Shown piece after piece: positions 34,429 to 42,426 of a stretch of 64,000 nucleotides of DNA. The DNA comes from JALZEG01 sp036258555. GTDB taxonomy: Bacteria; Actinomycetota; CADDZG01; WHSQ01. Below the pieces are notes generated by a model. It was not told the origin of the DNA. It saw nothing but the letters and a program-made list of their open reading frames with translations, and searched no databases. Both the position numbers and the translations under genes were made by a program. The DNA is taken from contig DATADL010000250.1 of the NCBI GenBank assembly GCA_036258555.1, positions 1 through 64,000 of the forward strand, written 5' to 3'. How positions within the stretch are numbered: the stretch's first letter is position 1; every line of letters begins with the position of its first letter.

Positions 34429-35901
34429 GTGAGGACCACGGAGACCAACGAGGGTCGGTCCGCCGGCGTCGACTTCCGTGCGCACGAGGGCAGGCGGAGC
34501 TCGCAGGCCGTCGGCAAGACCGTGTTCGCCGAGGCGGCCGGATCGGTCGACGCGTCGCTGGCGGCCTCGATCGAACGGCAGAAGGACTGGCGCAAGACGT
34601 ACCTGAGGCCGGTGCGGCAGCTCGTCGAGGCGGGGGCGCGGTCGGGCAAGGACGCTCTGCGGATCGCGGGAGAAGGCCTCGGCGCAGTCCACCGGAACCT
34701 CGTGTTCCGCCACGGCGACGCCGAGACCGCGCTTCTCGAGGCCGTCGAGCCCGGGCGCGGAGAGCGGTTCGAGACGGGGGTCGTCTCGGGCAAGGGGACC
34801 GCCGAGCGGGACGTGGCCGTCCCGTACCGCGGCGAGGTGCTGCGGGGCGACGCGCTCCGCCGGCAGCTCGACGCGTGGGCCACCGCCGGGGTGATCGAGG
34901 AGTCCTGCGCGGCAGCGGTGGGCGAGGTGATCGCGCACGCGGAGTGGCTCGACCTTTCCGGGACGAAGTTCGTGCTCTTGGGCGCGGCGGCGGAGATGGG
35001 GCCGCTCGAGTCGCTGTGCCGGTGGGGGGCCGACGTCGTGGCGGTAGACCTCGACCGTCCCGCGGTATGGGAGAGGATCCTCGGCTTCGCGACCGGGGGC
35101 GCGGGGACCGTGCGGTTCCCCGAGCGCAACGGGAGGGCGGGTGCCGACCTCCTGTCGGAGACCCCCGCGATATCCGCGTGGCTCGGGACGTTCGACGGCC
35201 CTCTCGTCGTCGGCAGCTACGCGTACGCCGACGGCTCTACGTTCCTCAAGCTCGCCGGCGCGCTCGACGCGCTGACGGTCGCGCTGCAGCGAGCGGAGGC
35301 CGACGTCTCGCTCGCGTTCCTCGCTACGCCTACCGACGTGTTCGCCGTTCCCGCCGCGGTCGTCGAACGTTCGCGCCGGCGCCGAACCTCGCCGTTCGGT
35401 CACGCGGCACGGGCGGTGACGCGAAAGAAGCTGTACGCCGCGAACTACCCCGCAACGGTCGAGGGCGAAGGCGGGCGCACGTGGGGGCTCGCAGACGCGC
35501 TCGTCCCGCAACAGGGCCCGAACTACGCGCTGGCGAAGATGCTGCAGCGCTGGCGCGCGGTCACGGCGCGCGAGGAAGGCACGCTCGTGTCGGCGAACGT
35601 CGCCCCGGCGACGCGCACGCGATCGGTCCTCAAGAACAAGGTGCTCGCGGCCGCGTACCGCGGCGCGCACGCGTTCGACGTCGAGGTGTTCGAGCCCGAG
35701 ACGAGCCGCGCGCTGATGGCGGCCCTGCTCGTACACGATCTCCGCGCGCCGGGGGCCGCGGGACGTCCGGAGACGCGGCTGGACCATCCCTACGACCTCT
35801 TCGTGGACGGAGCCGCGCACGGAGGGCTGTGGACCGCTGCCTACTCGCCCCGGTCGGTGCTGCCGCTCGCGGCCGCGCTGGGGGCCGTCAAGCGCGGGTA
35901 A
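34429..35901 (+). CDS. Unrecognised 490-aa protein with Rossmann-like segment
   Basis: A 490-aa soluble protein beginning at GTG 34429 with GGGAGGGG before it. Residues about 185-210 look like a nucleotide-binding beta-alpha-beta unit (TKFVLLGAAAEMGPLESLCR) ending in VVAVDLD, the acidic end of a Rossmann fold. Residues near 370-390 contain GPNYALAKMLQRWR. No signal peptide or membrane segment. I recognise no family and no catalytic signature. It stands alone between the secreted peptide (divergent) and a small membrane protein (convergent). An NAD(P)-dependent dehydrogenase-like role is possible but unproved. Confidence 0.75.
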   Translation: MRTTETNEGRSAGVDFRAHEGRRSSQAVGKTVFAEAAGSVDASLAASIERQKDWRKTYLRPVRQLVEAGARSGKDALRIAGEGLGAVHRNLVFRHGDAETALLEAVEPGRGERFETGVVSGKGTAERDVAVPYRGEVLRGDALRRQLDAWATAGVIEESCAAAVGEVIAHAEWLDLSGTKFVLLGAAAEMGPLESLCRWGADVVAVDLDRPAVWERILGFATGGAGTVRFPERNGRAGADLLSETPAISAWLGTFDGPLVVGSYAYADGSTFLKLAGALDALTVALQRAEADVSLAFLATPTDVFAVPAAVVERSRRRRTSPFGHAARAVTRKKLYAANYPATVEGEGGRTWGLADALVPQQGPNYALAKMLQRWRAVTAREEGTLVSANVAPATRTRSVLKNKVLAAAYRGAHAFDVEVFEPETSRALMAALLVHDLRAPGAAGRPETRLDHPYDLFVDGAAHGGLWTAAYSPRSVLPLAAALGAVKRG

Positions 35902-35905
35902 CGGG

Positions 35906-36070
35906 CTAGCCGGGGGCGCCTCCGCCGCTGTTCTTCGACCAGAGCTTCGACTTCGATTGACCCTCGCGCGAGTCCCAGGACGGGTCCCGCCACTTGAGAA
36001 GCCAGCGCACGAGCCATACGCCTCCGCCCACGGCCGCCGCGATGATCCCGATCCCCCATATGCCGAACAT
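35906..36070 (-). CDS. Small one-TM membrane protein (54 aa)
   Basis: A 54-aa protein: residues 1-24 (MFGIWGIGIIAAAVGGGVWL and following) make one glycine-rich membrane helix, then a basic and Ser/Trp-rich cytoplasmic-type tail (VRWLLKWRDPSWDSREGQ). The ATG at 36070 has a perfect AGGAGG five bases upstream, which is the main reason to call it. It lies 9 bases before... upstream of nothing else: it ends 4 bases after the stop of the convergent 490-aa gene and starts 9 bases behind the stop of the ferritin-like gene, with which it probably forms an operon. Function unknown. Confidence 0.8.
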   Translation of the reverse strand: MFGIWGIGIIAAAVGGGVWLVRWLLKWRDPSWDSREGQSKSKLWSKNSGGGAPG

Positions 36071-36079
36071 GCGTGCCTC

Positions 36080-37378
36080 CTAGCGCGACCTGGCCGAAGC
36101 TCCTATGTCACGGTCGCGCAACCGCTCCATCTTCGCCACCAGCTTCTCCTCGAGCCGGTCCACCGCCGCGGCCACCTGGACGAGGACGTCCGGCGCCCCG
36201 GGCTCCCGGGCGGTCTTGACCAGGAACGCCTCGAGCTCGGCCAGGCGCTCGTGCAACAGCACCCAGGCCTGCCAGGTGTGCGGCAGGAGGTAGCCGCTGG
36301 CGTGGAAGAGCTCGAACGCGGGTCCCGCGGTCTTCCCGGGAGAATCCTCGCCCACGGGTAGCTCGGTCAGAGCCATCCCCAGAGGCCGGATGACCTGGAT
36401 CATCAGGCCGACCGCCACGTCCGCGAGCGTGTCCAGCTGCTCGCGCGTCTCGTGCCCGTGCGCGAAGTACCGCGCGAGCGAATAGAGGAGGACCTCGTAG
36501 GAGACGTTGAACGCGTCCATGACCCTGGCCGTCAGCGGATCCGTGATCAGCTCGAACGTGTCGGTGTCCACCGGCGGGCGGCAGTGCGCGGCTATGACCG
36601 GACGCGACGGGTCGAAGGCGGGGTCCTCCCGCTTCATCGTCAGGTACTCGCCGAGGATGACGAGGAGGCGCCCGTAGTGCGCGTCCCTCCAGTGGCCCCT
36701 CGGCCCCTCGCCCTGCTCGACGACGACGTCGATCGCCTGCCTCGCCGTCTTCAGGTCGGTCACCGCGACGAGCTCGGGCCACTGGAAGGTCTCGGGCGTC
36801 GCCTGTGACCACTCGTCTCCGATGAAGACCCACTCCTCGCCGTACCGGTCGACGAGCCGTTCGAACCCCTCTTCGATCGAGCGATAGAGCTCGCCCACGG
36901 TGCTGAAGTCCTGCGGACGCGGGACGATGTCCTCGGGGTCCAGGACGGGCTCGGCCTCGCGCAACGACTCGAACCCCTCCGCGTCGACGAGCGTGATGCC
37001 CTCGGGCCGCTCGAGGAACAGGAAGTGCCGCAGCGCCGGCTCGCCGAACGGCAGCAGCGCGAACTGGACCCCGGGCGGGTAGTGCCGGCCCTGGACGGGG
37101 AGGTTCGGACGCCCGACCCGGGGCGCCGCGCCGACCGCAGCCAGGAGGTTGTTGACGAGGGCGAAGTGCAGCATCTCCTGCGCCGCGATCTCGAGGATCG
37201 TGGCGCGCCATCCCTCGATCGCGCGCAGCTGGCGCTCGGTCACCCCTTCGTCGACGGACTGCTTCAGCCCGAACGCCGCGAACAGGTACTGACAGCAGAT
37301 CGCGTGCTCGATCTCGGCGGCCTCGACGAGCATGTAGACGAGCGCGTCGCGGTTCTCGATGACGATGCGCCGGTCCAT
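36080..37378 (-). CDS. Ferritin-like domain protein, VioB-type (paralogue 2)
   Basis: A 432-aa protein with the same ferritin-like layout as the protein at 15962-17341: AAEIEHAICCQYLFAAFGL near residue 20 and IAAQEMLHFALVNNLLAAVG near 65 supply Glu, His and the second ExxH. The middle has FPxxY...-like helices and the block MIQVIRPLGMALTELPVG, also seen in paralogue 1 (MTMIIRPLNEVLVELPI), so they are true paralogues. The C-terminus is a charged coiled helix (AAVDRLEEKLVAKMERLRDR). It stands 17 kb away from the VioB-like operon. Substrate unknown. Confidence 0.82.
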   Translation of the reverse strand: MDRRIVIENRDALVYMLVEAAEIEHAICCQYLFAAFGLKQSVDEGVTERQLRAIEGWRATILEIAAQEMLHFALVNNLLAAVGAAPRVGRPNLPVQGRHYPPGVQFALLPFGEPALRHFLFLERPEGITLVDAEGFESLREAEPVLDPEDIVPRPQDFSTVGELYRSIEEGFERLVDRYGEEWVFIGDEWSQATPETFQWPELVAVTDLKTARQAIDVVVEQGEGPRGHWRDAHYGRLLVILGEYLTMKREDPAFDPSRPVIAAHCRPPVDTDTFELITDPLTARVMDAFNVSYEVLLYSLARYFAHGHETREQLDTLADVAVGLMIQVIRPLGMALTELPVGEDSPGKTAGPAFELFHASGYLLPHTWQAWVLLHERLAELEAFLVKTAREPGAPDVLVQVAAAVDRLEEKLVAKMERLRDRDIGASARSR

Positions 37379-37388
37379 GCCGGCCGTC

Positions 37389-37913
37389 CTACTGGAAGAA
37401 CAGCTGGCTTAGCGGCGTGAGCATCTCGGTCACGGAGCGAGTCGCCGCAAGGCGCTCGGCGGCGCAGAACCTCGCCTCCGCGCCCCGGGTGCCGGGGAAC
37501 ACGGAGAGCTGCATGCCGCCGGTGTCGATCGTCATGGCGGGGGCCGCGATCGAGACGTCCGCCCCGAACGTGAGACGGAGCTCGTCGCAGGACAGCTCCT
37601 GGATCGATACCGGGACGCTCGTGCGCGTGCCCTCGGGGACGACCGTCTTCGCGCTGCCGATCGTGCAGGTCCCGGCGACCGTCGCCGTGCCCGTGAGCTG
37701 GCTGCCGTCGAGCGCGAACCCCGTGAGGGTGACGGATCCCAGGAAGTCCCCGCTGCCGGAGCCCACCTGGCAGTCGGCCTCGATCACGTGGATCGAGAGG
37801 TTCTTGGGGGCCCAGGCGACACCGGTCATAGACCCGACGAAGCCCGCTACCGCGACGGCGAACGCCGCCGCTCTCGTCGATCCTGAAAACCTCACCGCAG
37901 ACACCTCGCTCAC
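37389..37913 (-). CDS. Secreted protein of unknown function
   Basis: A 174-aa exported protein: signal peptide (AAAFAVAVAGFVGSMTGVAWA) and a mature beta-rich domain with an even spread of Thr and Val and four Cys (EADCQ, AGTCT, LSCDE, RFCAA). The GTG at 37913 or the GTG five codons later (with GAGG before it) may be the true start. It precedes the ferritin-like gene by 10 bases, so it may be the first gene of that operon. No family recognised. Confidence 0.7.
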   Translation of the reverse strand: MSEVSAVRFSGSTRAAAFAVAVAGFVGSMTGVAWAPKNLSIHVIEADCQVGSGSGDFLGSVTLTGFALDGSQLTGTATVAGTCTIGSAKTVVPEGTRTSVPVSIQELSCDELRLTFGADVSIAAPAMTIDTGGMQLSVFPGTRGAEARFCAAERLAATRSVTEMLTPLSQLFFQ

Positions 37914-37987
37914 GTAGTCGACCCTCTCGGGACCTTGTTACCGGCCGCGGGCCTGGAAAGAAATACGTATTCCGGGCGGCCCTCGGC

Positions 37988-38737
37988 TCAGACCATCTCG
38001 CGGCGCCGGAAGAACCACAGCGCCAGCAGGAACATCCCCGCCGCGTACGCGCCCAGCAGCACGGCCGCCTCGGTCGTCGTACGGCTCTGCAACGTCGCGT
38101 CCGCCGAGCCCTCGATCACCCGGACCATGTTCGTGCTGAGGAGCCAGTCGGACCACGAGGGCTTGTACGCCCGCACGAGCGACTCGACGATCAGCAGGTA
38201 AGCCATCCCGCCCCCCAGCGCGGCCCCCGTGTTCTTGCCGATGGTCGCGAGGCCGAACCCCAGGAGCGAGGCCACGACGGCGACCAGGACGATCCGGCCC
38301 CCCAGCTCGGCGTACTCCCCCCACGAGAAGGCGGGGGTGGGGCCGAAAGCGCTCTCTCCCGTCGCGGTCGGAAGCAGGACGGCCGTGAACACGATCTGGA
38401 GCGCGACGACCCACAGGACCGTGCAGACGGAGGCCGCGGCGGCCTTGGCCACGAGGACCCTCGACCGGCGGGGCTCCCAGGTCAGGAGCGCCGAGACGGT
38501 CCTGTGGCCCCACTCCGCACCGATGGCGCTGGCGCCGACGAGCCAGCCGAACATGAGCAACGGGAAGGCGAGGCCCAACATGGCGTCGCTCATCTCGGCC
38601 CGCGTGAACGCGCCGTCGTCGTTGACGTAGATCAGCACGCCGATCAGCACGAGGCCCCCGATGAACAGGATCAGGAGCCAGCGGAAGAGCCGCCGCGACG
38701 CCAGCCGCGTCATCTCCGACCCGAACAGCCTGGTCAC
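37988..38737 (-). CDS. ABC-2 type transporter permease
   Basis: A 249-aa permease with six membrane segments: FRWLLILFIGGLVLIGVLIY, LGLAFPLLMFGWLVGASAIG, VCTVLWVVALQIVF, GRIVLVAVVASLLGFGLATIG, LGGGMAYLLIVESL and a C-terminal AAVLLGAYAAGMFLLALWF. The Glu-Trp-Gly-His segment (AEWGHRTVSALLTWEPRRSR) is the cytoplasmic coupling region of ABC-2 permeases. Its GTG start overlaps the stop of the ATPase gene by four bases (38734-38737). Substrate unknown. Confidence 0.88.
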   Translation of the reverse strand: MTRLFGSEMTRLASRRLFRWLLILFIGGLVLIGVLIYVNDDGAFTRAEMSDAMLGLAFPLLMFGWLVGASAIGAEWGHRTVSALLTWEPRRSRVLVAKAAAASVCTVLWVVALQIVFTAVLLPTATGESAFGPTPAFSWGEYAELGGRIVLVAVVASLLGFGLATIGKNTGAALGGGMAYLLIVESLVRAYKPSWSDWLLSTNMVRVIEGSADATLQSRTTTEAAVLLGAYAAGMFLLALWFFRRREMV

Positions 38738-39651
38738 GGCGCCTGCTCCCCGGTCAGCTCGAGGAACACGGTCTCGAGGTCGACCTCGTCCGGCCGGAGC
38801 TCGTACGGGTAGAGCCCACTGCCGGCGAGCGTCCGGGCGACGCCCGCGGCCTCGCGCGGCGGGATCGCGACGCGGAGCGCGCCGTCAGACTCCGTGGTCT
38901 CCATCCCGGCCGCCCGCAGGACCTCGGCCCCCCGGGCGGGATCGTCGAGCCTCACGAGGACACCGCTCCCCTGGGCGCGCCTCAGCAGGTCGTCGACGTC
39001 TCCCTGGGCGACGAGCCTGCCGCGCGACACGATCGCGACCCGGTCGCACATGAGCTGGACCTCGCTGAGGATGTGGCTCGAGACCACGACCGTCCGGCCC
39101 TCCCGCGCGAGCGAGCGCAGCAGCTCGCGAACCTCCCTGATGCCCGCCGGGTCCAGACCGTTCGCGGGCTCGTCCAGGAGCAGCAGCTCGGGGTCCTTCA
39201 GGAGAGCGCCGGCGAGCGCCAGCCGCTGGCGCATGCCCAGCGAATACGTCTTGACCGCGTGCCGCGCGCGGTCGGCCAGTCCCACGCTCTCGAGGACCTC
39301 CTCGACCCGCGTGTCGGGGAGGTCGTGGAGCGCCGCCAGGAGCTCGAGGTTCCTCCGTCCCGAGAACGTCGGGAACAGCGCCGGGGTCTCGACGATCGAC
39401 CCCACGCGGGCGACGACCCGGTGCAGGTCCCTCTGCGAGTCGGCGCCGAGGATCCGGCACGTCCCCGAGGTCGGCCGGGCGAGCCCGAGCAGGCACCGGA
39501 ACGTCGTCGTCTTGCCGGAGCCGTTCGGACCGAGGAACCCGAAGACGCCACCTGCTTCGACCTCGAGGTCGAGGCCGTCGAGTGCCCGCGTCGTGCCGCC
39601 GCGCAGGCGCCGGTAGTCCTTCTTCAGCCCTCGCACCTCGATCACCGCCAC
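38734..39651 (-). CDS. ABC transporter ATP-binding protein
   Basis: A 305-aa ATPase: Walker A FLGPNGSGKTT, signature YSLGMRQRLALAGALL, Walker B LLLLDEPANGLDP, switch His in VSSHILSEV, and a C-terminal extension of about 85 residues typical of drug/antibiotic-type (CcmA) exporters. It is coupled to the permease gene and forms a two-gene exporter. The signature has M in place of the usual G/Q (SLGM), common in this subgroup. Substrate unknown. Confidence 0.93.
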   Translation of the reverse strand: MAVIEVRGLKKDYRRLRGGTTRALDGLDLEVEAGGVFGFLGPNGSGKTTTFRCLLGLARPTSGTCRILGADSQRDLHRVVARVGSIVETPALFPTFSGRRNLELLAALHDLPDTRVEEVLESVGLADRARHAVKTYSLGMRQRLALAGALLKDPELLLLDEPANGLDPAGIREVRELLRSLAREGRTVVVSSHILSEVQLMCDRVAIVSRGRLVAQGDVDDLLRRAQGSGVLVRLDDPARGAEVLRAAGMETTESDGALRVAIPPREAAGVARTLAGSGLYPYELRPDEVDLETVFLELTGEQAP

Positions 39652-39780
39652 GCCGTAACGATGTCACGACTCGGGAGGCCACGGCTACAATCCCCGCGCA
39701 GCCCTCTTCTCCCGTCGATCCCTCCCGTTTTTCGGGACGGGACGACGTGAGAAGCATCGCGGGACGACCTGGGAGGAGCC

Positions 39781-40452
39781 ATGCACGCCACTTCGGAGAT
39801 CGCAGCACGCCTCGACCGCCGCACGGCGGACGACCGGCTCCTCGACCACCCCTTCTACCGGGCCTGGGCGGACGGGACGCTGACGCTCGACGACCTCCGC
39901 TTCTACTCCGCGCAGTACTTCAACCAGGTCGAGGCGTTCCCGGGCTACCTCGAGGCGCTCGCGGGGCGTCTGCCGGAGTCGCGGGCGCGCACGAGCGTCG
40001 CCGAGAACCTCGCCGACGAGCGCGACGGCGACCACCCCGGGCTGTGGCTGCGCTTCGCCGCGGCGGTGGGCGCGGACGAGAGAACGGTTCGCGACACGCC
40101 CGCGGAGCAGGAGACGCTCGCGTGCATCGCGGCGTTCGAGACCGCGGCGCGCGAGCGGTCGCCGCTGTTCGCGCTCGGGATGATCTACGGGTACGAGTCG
40201 CAGACCCCCGGCGTGTCCGCCACGAAGATCGCCGGGCTGCGCGAGCGGTACGGCGTCGGCGGCGCGGGCCTCGACTACTTCGAGCTGCACGGCGAGCTCG
40301 ACGTCGAGCACGCGGGCGAGCTCGCGGCCGCGATCGCGGAGCTGAGCGAGTCCGAGGACGACCTGCGCGAGGCCGAGGAGGGGGCCGCGGCCGGAGCGCG
40401 CGCCGTCAGTGGTCTCCTCGACGGAGTCGCGCGTGTGCGCGGCATCGCCTGA
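39781..40452 (+). CDS. CADD-like iron-containing redox enzyme
   Basis: A 223-aa heme-oxygenase-like di-metal protein of the CADD/TenA superfamily. Its ligand pattern fits the Chlamydia CADD protein: Glu80, His85, Glu139, His170, Asp174 and His177 (HGELDVEH). Tyr26 in HPFYRAW matches the CADD tyrosine region, and Lys149 is present. CADD makes p-aminobenzoate for folate from its own tyrosine; the match in ligands and Tyr makes that possible here, not proved. GGGAGGAG precedes ATG 39781. It overlaps the phosphoesterase gene by 20 bases. A 92-base leader begins near a TACAAT box (39684). Confidence 0.8.
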   Translation: MHATSEIAARLDRRTADDRLLDHPFYRAWADGTLTLDDLRFYSAQYFNQVEAFPGYLEALAGRLPESRARTSVAENLADERDGDHPGLWLRFAAAVGADERTVRDTPAEQETLACIAAFETAARERSPLFALGMIYGYESQTPGVSATKIAGLRERYGVGGAGLDYFELHGELDVEHAGELAAAIAELSESEDDLREAEEGAAAGARAVSGLLDGVARVRGIA

Positions 40453-41194
40453 GCCGGCACGGGCACGCCGGCTAGCGGCGCTGTACGACCTGCACGGCAA
40501 CGTCTTCGCGCTCGACGCGGTGCTCGCGGAGGCGCGCTCAGAAGGCGTCGACCTCGTGGTCTTCGGGGGCGACCTCGCGTGGGGCGCGTTCCCGCACGAG
40601 ACCGTCGAGCGCGCGTTCGACCCCGGCCTCCCCGCGGCCTACGTCCGCGGGAACGGCGACCGCGAGATGGCGGCGCCGGTCGCCGACGGCGACGACTGGG
40701 TGAGCGAGATAACGCGCTGGTGCGCGGCGCGGCTGGACGAGCGGCAGCGCGCGGCGCTCGGCGCGCAGCCCGCGCACGCGACCGTGCGGGTCGACGGGCT
40801 CGGCGACGTGCTCTTCTGTCACGGCTCGCCGCGGAGCGACGAGGAGAGCCTGACGTTCCTGACCCCGGAGGAACGGCTCGGGGAGGCGACGGCCGGCGTC
40901 GACGCGCCCGTCGTCGTCTGCGGCCACACGCACATGCAGTTCGACCGGACGTGCGGCGGGATCCGTGTCGTGAACGCCGGCAGCGTGGGGATGCCCTACG
41001 AGGGCAGGCCCGGCGCCTACTGGTGCCTGCTCGACGCGTCCGGGATCACGCTGCGGAGGACGGAGTACGACTTCGAGGCCGCGGCAGCCGCGATCGCGGG
41101 CTCGGGTGTCCCGTACGCCACCGAGATGGCGCGGGACGTGCTGTCGCCCCCGGGAAGAGACGAGACCGCGGCGCAGTTCGAGGGCGGCGGCTAG
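40433..41194 (+). CDS. Calcineurin-like metallophosphoesterase
   Basis: A 253-aa YfcE/Ap4A-hydrolase-type phosphoesterase. The metal motifs are in order: YDLHGN (DxH), FGGDLAWG (GD), RGNGDREM (GNxD), CHGSP and CGHTHMQ (GHxH). The GTG at 40433, seven bases after GGAG, is preferred to GTG 40409 because it leaves the LAALYDLHGN block at the expected distance. It overlaps the CADD-like gene by 20 bases, so the two are expressed together. Substrate (phosphodiester or monoester) unknown. Confidence 0.88.
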   Translation: MCAASPEPARARRLAALYDLHGNVFALDAVLAEARSEGVDLVVFGGDLAWGAFPHETVERAFDPGLPAAYVRGNGDREMAAPVADGDDWVSEITRWCAARLDERQRAALGAQPAHATVRVDGLGDVLFCHGSPRSDEESLTFLTPEERLGEATAGVDAPVVVCGHTHMQFDRTCGGIRVVNAGSVGMPYEGRPGAYWCLLDASGITLRRTEYDFEAAAAAIAGSGVPYATEMARDVLSPPGRDETAAQFEGGG

Positions 41195-41197
41195 CGC

Positions 41198-42244
41198 CTA
41201 CTTCGAGATCGAGAACGATCCCTTCACGTCGCCCTGCTTGTCGGGCAGGAGCTCGATCCACGTCGTCCCCGCGTGCAGCACGAACGCGTCGCCCTTGCTC
41301 GTCTCGAAGCGCACGGGCTCGTCCACGCTCTCACGAGTCCACTTGCCCGCGAACACCCTGCCGTCACGGAAGAGGAACGCCCGGCCCGACCCCGTGACGT
41401 CCTCGATCTCGGGGGACGGGGTGCCGAGCACGTCGCCGAGCTCGGCCGAGTGGTTCACCGTGTGCTCCTCGATGATCACGTTGTCGACCTCGATCTGCTC
41501 GCCGGACTCGTTGACGAGCGGGGCCTCGCCGTCGCTCCTCGCCCAGCGTTCGCCCGTCCACTCGTACGTGACGACCGCACCGGCGCTGAACGTCAGCGTC
41601 ACCGACCGGGCGCGGCGGCCGACGCCGGGAAGGTCGCCGAACTCGAAGAGGTCGTCCGGAGGGGGGTCCTCGAACTGCCTGCGTCCGAGCTTGCGGATCG
41701 ACGCGGTGTCCGCGTAGAGCGTGTGCTCGGAAGTGATCCCGGGGCGGTCCACGCGCGTCATCGCGTCGCCGGCGCCCGTCTCGTCGATCAGCACGACCTC
41801 CGCGTCGCGGAGCGCGTCGAGCACGACGTCGTTCCCGCCGGCGGCGCCGAGGATCCGCGTGTACGGCGACATGATCGGCGGGTCCACGATGCGCGCGCTG
41901 CGCACCGGTCCGGCCTGGGCCGAGTCGGTGCAGTGGTAGATCGCCATGAACCGCGTCAGGCCGCCCTCGACGGGCTCCTCGTAGACGATCTCGGCGTCCT
42001 CTAGGCCCGACAGCGGGTAGGCGACCGGATTGTTCTCGATCTTGACCGCGACCGCGGGACGCTCGACCCGGGACTCGGTCGCGGGATCCCGAGACGTGAG
42101 CGGGCATTCCGGGTCCGGCGCCAGCTCGTTGAGGACGGGCACGTCCGCGATGACGTCGCGGTTCGTCAGCACGTAGAAGATGCCGCCCGCCAGCACGAGG
42201 ACGCTGCCGCCTATGGCCGCAGCGCGCTTCGCGTTCCTCGTCAA
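41198..42244 (-). CDS. DUF3048 (YerB-like) membrane-anchored protein
   Basis: A 348-aa protein with one N-terminal membrane anchor (AAAIGGSVLVLAGGIFYVL) and the DUF3048 domain: RPAVAVKIENNPVAYPLSGL, DAEIVYEEPVEGGLTRFMAIY, GPVRSARIVD and a C-terminal EWTGERWARSDGE block with VDNVIIEEHTV. This matches YerB-type proteins. TTG at 42244 is the start, five bases after AGGAGG; the longer frame from 42319 lacks one. Role is not known. It is convergent with the phosphoesterase gene, 3 bases apart. Confidence 0.9.
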   Translation of the reverse strand: MTRNAKRAAAIGGSVLVLAGGIFYVLTNRDVIADVPVLNELAPDPECPLTSRDPATESRVERPAVAVKIENNPVAYPLSGLEDAEIVYEEPVEGGLTRFMAIYHCTDSAQAGPVRSARIVDPPIMSPYTRILGAAGGNDVVLDALRDAEVVLIDETGAGDAMTRVDRPGITSEHTLYADTASIRKLGRRQFEDPPPDDLFEFGDLPGVGRRARSVTLTFSAGAVVTYEWTGERWARSDGEAPLVNESGEQIEVDNVIIEEHTVNHSAELGDVLGTPSPEIEDVTGSGRAFLFRDGRVFAGKWTRESVDEPVRFETSKGDAFVLHAGTTWIELLPDKQGDVKGSFSISK

Positions 42245-42413
42245 CGATTCCTCCTCGGGGTTCGGATCGGGGGCACCGGGGGGCGCGTCGGCGGCCCCGC
42301 GCCACGGGACGGGGCGCAACGATCCGGCGCCCGTCGGCGCACGACGGTATCACGGCGCGCGCGGCAAATCGCGGATTGATCGCACCGGTTGCGGCCTTCC
42401 GCTGCAGTCTTGC

Positions 42414-42419
42414 TACTCT
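42414..42419 (+). promoter_or_regulatory. Leaderless -10 (TACTCT) of the NAGPA-domain gene
   Basis: TACTCT (42414-42419) is followed by seven bases and then GTG 42427, leaving no ribosome binding site. The geometry is the same as at 43973-43986. Confidence 0.6.
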
Positions 42420-42426
42420 CTCGACG

